A stretch of 64,000 bases of DNA from Paludibacter sp. 47-17 (GTDB taxonomy: Bacteria > Bacteroidota > Bacteroidia > Bacteroidales > Paludibacteraceae), in NCBI GenBank assembly GCA_001898935.1, contig MKVT01000008.1:310001-374000 (forward strand), given 5' to 3'. This document shows positions 38,348-44,276 of the stretch, piece after piece. The notes under the pieces were generated by a model. It ran no database searches, had not been told where the DNA came from, and saw nothing but the letters and a program-made list of their open reading frames with translations. Made by a program: the position numbers and the translations under genes. The first letter of the stretch is position 1. Each line of letters opens with the position of its first letter.

Positions 38348-40536
38348 ACGTCCAATTGATTTTTTACCAGCCGGTAGTAAGCTCCTTCCTTTTTTAGCAA
38401 TTCTTCGTGGGTTCCTTGTTCCACGATTGCACCCTGGTCGATCACCACGATCTGGTCGGCATTACGAACCGTACTCAGGCGGTGGGCTACCACGATGGAG
38501 GTACGTCCGTTCATAAAACGTTCGAGTTGTTGCATGATAGCCCGTTCGTTGTTGGTGTCGAGCGCATTGGTCGCTTCATCGAGGAAAACCACTTCGGGAT
38601 CTTTGTAAATAGCCCGTGCGATCAGAATACGCTGTTTCTGTCCCTGACTCAGCCCGATTCCTTCCTGACCGATTTTTGTATTGTACCCCAAGGGCAAGGA
38701 TTCGATATAGTCCCTGATATGGGCAGCCTCTACCGCATTCAGTAATTTTTCCTGGTCGATACTTTCCCCGCCGGGAGCAATATTACGGGCAATAGAGTCG
38801 GAAAATAAGAATCCATCCTGCATCACCACGCCGCATTTTTTACGCCATTCGCGCATGCTGTATGTGTTGAGACGTTGGTTGCCCAGCCATATTTCACCCT
38901 GTTGAAGCGGGTAGAAGCCCAGCATGAGTTTCACCAGTGTTGTTTTGCCGCTTCCGCTGCTCCCCACGATAGCGGTTTGTTTGCCGGCAGGTATATGCAA
39001 GTCGATACCGCGGATAACCGGCGATCCCATGCGGGTCGTGTCGTATCCGAAAACAACATTTCGCAATACAATATCCTGCCTGGCCGGAATTTTCTGTATC
39101 CCGGGATGCAGAGCCGGTTCTTCCTCTTCTTTTTCGTGGATCTCACCCAGGCGTTCGAGACTCAGTTTTGCATCCTGACTTTCGCGTAAAAAATTAATGA
39201 GTTGGTCGACCGGGCTATTGAGCTGTCCGATTATATACTGAACTGCCAGCATCATCCCCAGCGTCATCGTTCCGTCGATCACCAGTTTGGCAACCAAAGC
39301 GGTGATAAGCAGGTTTTTTGTCTGGTTAATCAGAACTCCGCCCGAATCCTGGTATTGCGCCAGTGCCAGCCCTTTTATCCGAAGCCTGAACATACGCGCC
39401 TGCAACCGCTCCCACTCCCAGCGTTTTTGCTGTTCACATCCATTCAGTCTGATCTCCTGCATGCCGTTGACCAGCTGGATTACATTGCTTTGGTTGGCCG
39501 ATTGAAGCGCGAAATTCTTGTGATCCAATGCTTCACGGCGCTTCATGAATATCCATACCCAGCTGAAGTACAGCACACTGCCCACGACGAATATGCTGAA
39601 TACGGCTAAGTTGTAAAGGAGTAAAACGATGCTGAATAGAACGATGGTAAAGGCCGAGAAAAGAATGTTCAGACTCGAATTGGTAAGGTAGTGCTGAATG
39701 CGCGTATGATCGTTGATACGTTGCAGTATATCGCCCGTCATTTTTGTATCGAAATACCCCATGGGTAAGCGCATCAACTTGATAAGAAAATCGGAAATAA
39801 GTGCTATATTGACTCTGGTGCCCAGGTGGAGAAGGATCCAGCCGCGGATAAACTCGGTCGCGGTGGAGCTGATAATAAGCATTAGCTGAGCAATAAGTAC
39901 GAGCCAGATATAGCTGATGTCGTTGGTGGCTACCCCCACATCCACGATAGACTGGGTAAGGAAGGGAAGGATGAGTTGCAACAGGCTTCCGATCACCAAT
40001 CCGATCATCACCTGGGTGATGAAACTCCGGTAGGGACGTATGTAGTTGAGTAAGAATGAAAATCCGCGCCGGTTGACACGATCGCCTTCCTGGGCATAAA
40101 ATTCGGGAGAAGGTTCGAGGAGCAGCGCGATCCCCACTGGTTTATCATCGTGGCCGGAGCTGATCCAACACCGGCAAAACTCATCTTTCGTATACCGTTG
40201 TTTCCCGCCTGCCGGATCGGCCACATCCACATAGCTTTTCCCCTTTCTGGTGGTCATATTGTACACCACGACAAAATGCTCCTGATTCCAATGTACTATA
40301 CAGGGCAGGGGAGCCGTTGTCAGTTCGTCGAAACTCACCAGTACGCCGGTCGAACGCAGTCCTATCGTATCGGCAGCCTCGCTGATTCCCAGAAGCGAAA
40401 CGCCCTCGCGACTCAGGTGCGCCCGCTCGCGTAAGCCTTCGAGCGAAAAAAAACGACCATGGAAGGCCGCCACCATTCGCAGGCAGGCAGGACCGCAATC
40501 CATGGCGTCGTGTTGAGCGAAAAAAGGGAATTGCAT
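38344..40536 (-). CDS. C39-peptidase-containing ABC exporter
   Basis: Cleaves double-glycine leader peptides and exports the core. N-terminal C39 domain (1-140): Gln8, catalytic Cys14 (DCGPACLRM), His87 (EHFVVVY) and Asp107 (VADPAGG). Then a six-helix transmembrane domain (about 160-450) and an ATP-binding domain (about 480-730) with Walker A GSSGSGKTTLV, signature LSQGQKQRILIARA and Walker B VVFLDEATNALD. All catalytic residues are intact, so it should both process and transport. Its probable substrate is the peptide encoded at 41505-41633. It is transcribed with the HlyD gene and has its own -7-like TAATATTG. Confidence 0.95.
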   Translation of the reverse strand: MQFPFFAQHDAMDCGPACLRMVAAFHGRFFSLEGLRERAHLSREGVSLLGISEAADTIGLRSTGVLVSFDELTTAPLPCIVHWNQEHFVVVYNMTTRKGKSYVDVADPAGGKQRYTKDEFCRCWISSGHDDKPVGIALLLEPSPEFYAQEGDRVNRRGFSFLLNYIRPYRSFITQVMIGLVIGSLLQLILPFLTQSIVDVGVATNDISYIWLVLIAQLMLIISSTATEFIRGWILLHLGTRVNIALISDFLIKLMRLPMGYFDTKMTGDILQRINDHTRIQHYLTNSSLNILFSAFTIVLFSIVLLLYNLAVFSIFVVGSVLYFSWVWIFMKRREALDHKNFALQSANQSNVIQLVNGMQEIRLNGCEQQKRWEWERLQARMFRLRIKGLALAQYQDSGGVLINQTKNLLITALVAKLVIDGTMTLGMMLAVQYIIGQLNSPVDQLINFLRESQDAKLSLERLGEIHEKEEEEPALHPGIQKIPARQDIVLRNVVFGYDTTRMGSPVIRGIDLHIPAGKQTAIVGSSGSGKTTLVKLMLGFYPLQQGEIWLGNQRLNTYSMREWRKKCGVVMQDGFLFSDSIARNIAPGGESIDQEKLLNAVEAAHIRDYIESLPLGYNTKIGQEGIGLSQGQKQRILIARAIYKDPEVVFLDEATNALDTNNERAIMQQLERFMNGRTSIVVAHRLSTVRNADQIVVIDQGAIVEQGTHEELLKKEGAYYRLVKNQLDV

Positions 40537-40567
40537 GCTATAAAATCAGTTTTTGAGTTTTGAGCTG

Positions 40568-40575
40568 CAATATTA
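40568..40575 (-). promoter_or_regulatory. Promoter -7-like element for the exporter genes
   Basis: TAATATTG, within TATAATATTG, lies 31 bp before the exporter ATG. The same variant element precedes the peptide gene (41664-41671). No GTGAG repeats were found upstream of this copy. Confidence 0.45.
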
Positions 40576-40652
40576 TATAAAAAATAGCAGGTGAAGGAAG
40601 GTATGTAAAAATTACAGTCAAATAATAATATCTTTATTGTAAAGAATGTAAA

Positions 40653-41090
40653 TTAAAATGATCCGATAATGGCGTAGTCAACGGCAGGGTATTCCTCGGC
40701 TTTACTCCGGTTGTTCTGCCATTGCAAAGGCTGCAGGTTGCTCAGGTCGTCGGTGCCACCTTTCGATACAGGTTTGATATGGTCGATTTCCCAACCAACA
40801 CCATTTTCCGATATAAAACCAAATTTATCATATTGCATCCAAGCTCCACAGCTATCTTTGCGATACTTGTCGGGATCGAAACCATGAATAATTTGCCCCT
40901 TATTCCAAACAGCTTTTACGATTTTCTCGGGCCACTGGTTTCCATTTATATCAGTATTCCTATAACGTGCCATCTTAGCTTTTTTTTCTGAACGAATTCC
41001 TCGCACATCGTTGATAATATTCAAAGGCTGAAACACCTGTTCCTGTGTACAAGGTTCCATGAGTGTAAACTGTAAATCAGATGTTTGCAT
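40653..41090 (-). CDS. Small HNH endonuclease-like protein
   Basis: A 145-residue protein with a C-terminal HNH motif: GWEIDHIKPVSKGGTDDLSN followed by LQPLQWQNNRSKAE, giving the metal/catalytic His and Asn residues. The middle part (ARYRNTDINGNQWPEKIVKAVWNKG) is shared by many small Bacteroidota HNH proteins, which often start at the Met at 40973; that start would give 106 residues. Starts at 41090 and 41060 are alternatives. No signal peptide or double-glycine leader is present. It lies downstream of one of the GTGAG arrays and upstream of the exporter. Its role in this locus is unknown. Confidence 0.75.
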   Translation of the reverse strand: MQTSDLQFTLMEPCTQEQVFQPLNIINDVRGIRSEKKAKMARYRNTDINGNQWPEKIVKAVWNKGQIIHGFDPDKYRKDSCGAWMQYDKFGFISENGVGWEIDHIKPVSKGGTDDLSNLQPLQWQNNRSKAEEYPAVDYAIIGSF

Positions 41091-41257
41091 TACGTTTCAA
41101 TTTTTATTTGAAGTAGTTTATGCCCCTGTGAGTCGCAACGCTAACCAGAAGACAACTATTTTTAAACAAACAAATAAATCCTTTATAATTCCGATTTATG
41201 AACAATTCCTTTTTGACAAGGATGAGAAATAATGGTTATTAATGCTTTTTGATATTG

Positions 41258-41265
41258 CAGGTATA
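41258..41265 (-). promoter_or_regulatory. Possible activated promoter upstream of HNH
   Basis: TATACCTG on the minus strand lies 27 bp from the first base of the proximal array unit, exactly the distance seen between array and -7 element at the peptide gene. It matches TAnnTTTG only partly, as expected for an activator-dependent promoter. Confidence 0.4.
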
Positions 41266-41283
41266 CACTTAAAATCGATAAGT

Positions 41284-41327
41284 AGTTCTCACGCGCTTCT
41301 ACTAAGCTTCTACCAAAGTTCTCACTG
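41284..41327 (-). promoter_or_regulatory. 11-bp repeat array upstream of HNH
   Basis: Four consecutive 11-bp units, given on the plus strand: AGTTCTCACGC, GCTTCTACTAA, GCTTCTACCAA, AGTTCTCACTG. TTCT is fixed in all four and TTCTCAC in the outer two (GTGAGAA on the minus strand, pointing toward HNH). The period is one DNA turn, as in operators for OmpR-type regulators. Confidence 0.7.
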
Positions 41328-41412
41328 GTTGTTTAATGTATATTAACAAAATAACAGATGCTTTGCGGGCGCTCCATCGGTATCCCGGAGCTGTGCTGAA
41401 GACGGGTGGAGT

Positions 41413-41462
41413 ATAAAATCGAACGGCAAACAATACGCCGATTGTTTGCCGTTCGATTTTAT
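41413..41462 (-). terminator. Terminator after the peptide gene
   Basis: A 22-bp perfect stem (41413-41434 with 41441-41462; core TCGAACGGCAAACAAT) around the loop ACGCCG. On the minus strand it is followed by a short T run within the arm and lies 42 nt after the peptide stop codon. The A/T ends make it potentially bidirectional. Confidence 0.8.
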
Positions 41463-41479
41463 TGCTTCAGCGAAGCAAT
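41461..41479 (-). other. Short hairpin next to the terminator
   Basis: ATTGCTTC and GAAGCAAT separated by AGC form an 8-bp stem sharing two bases with the large terminator stem. The two folds compete only at their junction. It lies 25 nt after the peptide stop and may stabilise the 3' end of the short mRNA. Confidence 0.55.
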
Positions 41480-41504
41480 GGATAATCTTCAATAAATATG
41501 CAAT

Positions 41505-41633
41505 TTATAGCCAAACAGTAGTTGTGCGACCGTCGGAAGTTTTAATACGTAACCAATAACCACCTTTAACTTCGTTCATCTGTGCTGCGTTCAATGTTGT
41601 GAATTCTGCTGCTTTTTTGTTAGTTGTTTTCAT
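41505..41633 (-). CDS. Double-glycine leader peptide precursor (42 residues)
   Basis: A 42-codon gene with a classical export leader. The first 25 residues begin MKTTNKKAAEF and end QMNEVKGG. Counting back from the GG cleavage site, hydrophobic residues occupy exactly the positions used by C39 peptidases: Val22 (-4), Met19 (-7), Leu14 (-12) and Phe11 (-15). The 17-residue core is YWLRIKTSDGRTTTVWL: cationic (two Arg, one Lys, one Asp), no Cys, and with Trp near each end. No lanthionine, radical SAM or other modifying enzyme is close, so the product is probably linear and unmodified. The matching C39 exporter and HlyD protein are encoded 1 kb downstream on the same strand. A signal peptide (pheromone) or small bacteriocin are the main options. 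Too short for usual gene finding. Confidence 0.85.
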   Translation of the reverse strand: MKTTNKKAAEFTTLNAAQMNEVKGGYWLRIKTSDGRTTTVWL

Positions 41634-41663
41634 ATGCGTATTTGTTTGTTTTTAATTACCTTA

Positions 41664-41671
41664 CAATATTA
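41664..41671 (-). promoter_or_regulatory. Promoter -7-like element for the peptide gene
   Basis: TAATATTG, in context TATAATATTG, lies 30 bp before the peptide ATG. The proximal GTGAG unit of the array overlaps the -33 position, which fits activation by a regulator touching sigma. Confidence 0.55.
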
Positions 41672-41691
41672 TAGTATAATTTGACGCGTTG

Positions 41692-41731
41692 AGCTCACGG
41701 GGTTCTCACAAAGTTCTCACAAAGTTCTCAT
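41692..41731 (-). promoter_or_regulatory. 11-bp repeat array upstream of the peptide gene
   Basis: On the minus strand, four units start every 11 bp: ATGAGAACTTT, GTGAGAACTTT, GTGAGAACCCC, GTGAGCT (the plus-strand copies of CTCAC/CTCAT are at 41694, 41705, 41716 and 41727). Two units are identical over 9 bases. This is the best-preserved of the three arrays and the likely binding site of the response regulator encoded at 43423-44091. Confidence 0.82.
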
Positions 41732-41903
41732 TTTGGACATAAAAAAAGCTAAATAATTTTGATAAAATGCGTCATTTATAATATTTCTTAATGTTTTTGG
41801 ATTATTATTCTTCAAATTGTCTCATTTTTTGTACTTTTGGGCATTCAAAAAGTTCACAAAGATTTCTGCATTACTACAACTGACAGCGATTTGTGTGAAA
41901 AAT

Positions 41904-41936
41904 GTGAGTTATTAGTGAGTAATTTGTGAGGTTCTG
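41904..41936 (+). promoter_or_regulatory. 11-bp repeat array upstream of the kinase gene
   Basis: GTGAGTTATTA, GTGAGTAATTT and GTGAGGTTCTG begin at 41904, 41915 and 41926, exactly 11 bp apart and on the coding strand of the kinase. A weaker GTGAA lies at 41895. Same motif, period and orientation rule as the arrays before the peptide and HNH genes. A matching -7 element at the expected distance is poor (TACCCCCT), so this array might act on a downstream weak promoter or repress the basal TACTTTTG promoter. Confidence 0.72.
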
Positions 41937-42036
41937 AAATTTTCGGGTGGGTACCCCCTCCCCATGTTCGGAAAAAAGCGTAATTTTATACCCACAATCA
42001 ACCCCGATTTTATCCATAATTTGATTATCGTCCTGT

Positions 42037-43386
42037 ATGTCGTCTAAAACTGTCTTTTTGTTGGTATTGCTTTCCTTTATTCTGATTTTCGGAACGCAGG
42101 TTTTTTTGATCATCGATTATTACAATACCACGCGTGCGGCATGGATTAAAGAGTCAAATACGGTGATTGAAGAAGCTTTCAGGGCGGACTTGTCACTTCG
42201 GAATATTGAATATCGAAATTCACTTAATGATGATGATTTGGTTGTAGCTCCAGTTCCGCCCAGTGAGGATAATACTTCGTATGTAGATATAAGTAATGTA
42301 TCTACTAAAAGTGTAATCAGTGTGCTTGACATGGCGATACATAAACATTTAAGCAATCAGGTGCCTCTTCAACTCCATCAGCTCGACAGCATTATTTCCA
42401 CCATATTAGAAGCACGTGAGATTCACAGTAAATTTACGGTTAATCTGGTACGCATTGCATCGGGTGAAATCATAGAAGCGTCGCGCGATAACTGGAAGTC
42501 GTCGTTATTCCTCATTTCGAGCGAGCCGATGCTGATCGATGCAGAAGCAGGGATTGCGCTTCAGTTGCATCTTATCAATCCTTTTCAGATCATCATAAAG
42601 CGGATGGGGCTTATGCTTGCCTCTTCGCTGATTTTATCGCTTATTTGTATACTGGCTTTTGCTTATTTATTAAAAGTACTGGCAAGGCAGAAGCAATTGG
42701 TGGCATTCAAGAATGAGTTTCTGGGTACCATTGCTCACGAGTTGAAACGGCCGGTTTCGAGTCTTACCTTCAATCTCGACTGTCTTAGTATGTCGGGCGC
42801 TCCGCTTGCGACACCTCAGAATACCTTGTTGTTGAATAATTCAATTCGCGCCACCGACGAATTAAATGAATCGATTAATATGATTGTAACCTTATCGAAG
42901 CACGAAGAGGGGATGTTGGTATTAAACAATCTGAATATCGATTTGCCGGGTATGCTGGAAGAATTGCGCGATAAATTCAGCGAGCAACGCTTTAAGAATA
43001 AGGAAGTGTCGATTTCGCTCGAGGTAGCCGGGCAGCTGCCGCCGTTGGTAGGCGACCGGCAATTGCTGATGCAATGCTTTGCCAATCTGATCGATAACGC
43101 CATTAAATATTCGGGCGACACGGTGGAGATTCAGATCAGGCTGGTGCCTGAGGGGAATTGGGTCCGTACCAGTATCCGCGATAACGGATTTGGTATTCCC
43201 GCGGAAAAAATCGACATGGTATTCGATAAATACAGCCGTGTACATTTGGGAAAAACCCAGATCAAAGGCTTTGGAATCGGGCTCAACTATGTTAAGAATA
43301 TTGTTGAAAAGCACCGTGGCGAAGTGCAGGTGGCCAGTGAAGCCGGGAAAGGCAGTGAATTTAGTGTGTTGCTGCCGGTAAGTTAA
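42037..43386 (+). CDS. Sensor histidine kinase
   Basis: A 449-residue membrane kinase. Transmembrane 1 (about 5-26), a periplasmic sensor of about 160 residues (27-188) that matches no domain I recognise, transmembrane 2 (about 190-213), a HisKA domain with the phospho-acceptor His234 in GTIAHELKRPVSS, and a HATPase domain with N box NLIDNAIKYSG, G1 DNGFGIP and G2 FGIGLNYV. No HAMP or PAS domain separates membrane and catalytic parts. The overall build resembles Bacteroidota RprX-like kinases. With the regulator gene 36 bp downstream and the peptide/exporter genes divergent, the secreted peptide is a candidate ligand; this is inference. Confidence 0.92.
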   Translation: MSSKTVFLLVLLSFILIFGTQVFLIIDYYNTTRAAWIKESNTVIEEAFRADLSLRNIEYRNSLNDDDLVVAPVPPSEDNTSYVDISNVSTKSVISVLDMAIHKHLSNQVPLQLHQLDSIISTILEAREIHSKFTVNLVRIASGEIIEASRDNWKSSLFLISSEPMLIDAEAGIALQLHLINPFQIIIKRMGLMLASSLILSLICILAFAYLLKVLARQKQLVAFKNEFLGTIAHELKRPVSSLTFNLDCLSMSGAPLATPQNTLLLNNSIRATDELNESINMIVTLSKHEEGMLVLNNLNIDLPGMLEELRDKFSEQRFKNKEVSISLEVAGQLPPLVGDRQLLMQCFANLIDNAIKYSGDTVEIQIRLVPEGNWVRTSIRDNGFGIPAEKIDMVFDKYSRVHLGKTQIKGFGIGLNYVKNIVEKHRGEVQVASEAGKGSEFSVLLPVS

Positions 43387-43422
43387 AGTTAATAAGAAGA
43401 ATCAGGTAAAATTAAATAAAAT

Positions 43423-44091
43423 ATGTACAAGGTATTATTAATCGAAGATGATTTAAATTTGGGTACTACACTGAGAGGGGCGCTGGAAGAACGTAAATTT
43501 TCGGTACGTTATTTATCAGGGGGCACCAACGTAATGAAGGAGTTTGCTGATTTTCAGCCCGATATTGTTTTGCTTGATGTGAACCTGAACGAGGAGCTCG
43601 ATGGTTTTGCCATCAGTAGGAAAATACGCGAAGTAAGTCCCGTGCCCTTACTCTTCACCACTTCCCGTGACGAGAATACCGATTTCGATCAAGCCTTCAG
43701 CATCCCCAATACCGATTATGTTCGCAAACCCTATCGCCTGGCCGAAGTGTTGAAGCGTATCGAAAAGTTGGTGGTTAAAGAAGCGTCGGCCGAAAAGTTT
43801 GATATAGGCCGGTACGAGTTTTATCCTTCACAGCATAAACTGGTTATTCAGGAGGAGGAGATTTATCTTAATAATTATGCTTCGGAAGTACTGAATGTTC
43901 TGTGTAAAAATGCCGGAAATTTTGTTAAACGTCCGCTGATGATCGAAACGGTGTGGAAAACCAAGGATATCCGCACGAAAGAAGGGTCGCTCAATAATAT
44001 TATGAGCATGTTGCGAAAATACTTCGAAAATGAGGAAGGCGTGATTTTAGAAAGTCGTATTAAACTGGGGGTACGGTTAAAAGTGGATTGA
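43423..44091 (+). CDS. OmpR-family response regulator
   Basis: A 222-residue DNA-binding regulator: receiver domain (1-118) with the acidic pair Glu9/Asp10, phospho-acceptor Asp52 (IVLLDVNL), Thr79/80 and Lys102 (VRKPYR), followed by a winged-helix effector domain (about 128-222; YLNNYASEVLNVLCKNAGNFVKRPLMIETVW). OmpR-type domains bind tandem direct repeats spaced about one helical turn, which is what the three GTGAG arrays are. It forms an operon with the kinase and is followed by a terminator. Confidence 0.94.
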   Translation: MYKVLLIEDDLNLGTTLRGALEERKFSVRYLSGGTNVMKEFADFQPDIVLLDVNLNEELDGFAISRKIREVSPVPLLFTTSRDENTDFDQAFSIPNTDYVRKPYRLAEVLKRIEKLVVKEASAEKFDIGRYEFYPSQHKLVIQEEEIYLNNYASEVLNVLCKNAGNFVKRPLMIETVWKTKDIRTKEGSLNNIMSMLRKYFENEEGVILESRIKLGVRLKVD

Positions 44092-44143
44092 GACACTCTA
44101 CGGCGGGTGTCGCACAACTATACTGAGCACTCCGGGAAGTTAC

Positions 44144-44193
44144 AAAAAGAGCCATACCTAACTCTGATAATGAGTACTGATATGGCTCTTTTT
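44144..44193 (+). terminator. Terminator after the response regulator
   Basis: Stem AAAAAGAGCCATA (44144-44156) with TATGGCTCTTTTT (44181-44193); the 24-nt loop holds a small inner ACTC/GAGT stem. Flanking A and T runs make it bidirectional. Confidence 0.85.
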
Positions 44194-44201
44194 AGTGTTT
44201 T

Positions 44202-44236
44202 GAAAGCGGTCAACTTTTCAATTAAAAGTTGCTTTC
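44202..44236 (-). terminator. Possible terminator after asnB
   Basis: CAACTTTT / AAAAGTTG (44211-44218, 44224-44231) with an outer GAAAGC / GCTTTC arm interrupted by a 3-nt bulge. It lies 41 nt after the asnB stop codon on the minus strand. Confidence 0.6.
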
Positions 44237-44276
44237 TTCTGAATTTGAGTTTGGACACATTCTCATTCGGAGCGGT

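Larger units (their letters stand above)
41091..41504. other. Intergenic region between HNH and peptide genes
   Basis: 414 bp without a convincing gene. It holds, from low to high position: an AT-rich stretch with no ATG on the minus strand (41091-41257), a promoter-like TATACCTG (41258-41265), a four-unit 11-bp repeat array (41284-41327), a short GC-richer stretch (41350-41412) of unknown origin, and two overlapping hairpins (41413-41479). A transcript from the promoter would have a leader of about 160 nt or more before HNH, enough for an RNA element, but I could not identify a known one. Confidence 0.6.
41634..42036. other. Divergent regulatory region, peptide gene to kinase gene
   Basis: 403 bp, very AT-rich, without a gene. 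It contains the peptide promoter and array, a plus-strand TACTTTTG (41832-41839) that could be a basal promoter for the kinase operon, the kinase-side array (41904-41932), and a GC-rich tract with the palindrome GGGTACCC near 41949-41956. Confidence 0.6.

Noticed and set aside
37040-41633. Lanthipeptide or radical SAM RiPP cluster
   Set aside because: The core has no Cys, and no LanM, LanB/C, YcaO or radical SAM gene is present in the locus.
41874-42113. 79-codon minus-strand frame overlapping the kinase start
   Set aside because: No double-glycine leader, no signal peptide, and it runs through the kinase-side array and the 5' end of the kinase gene.
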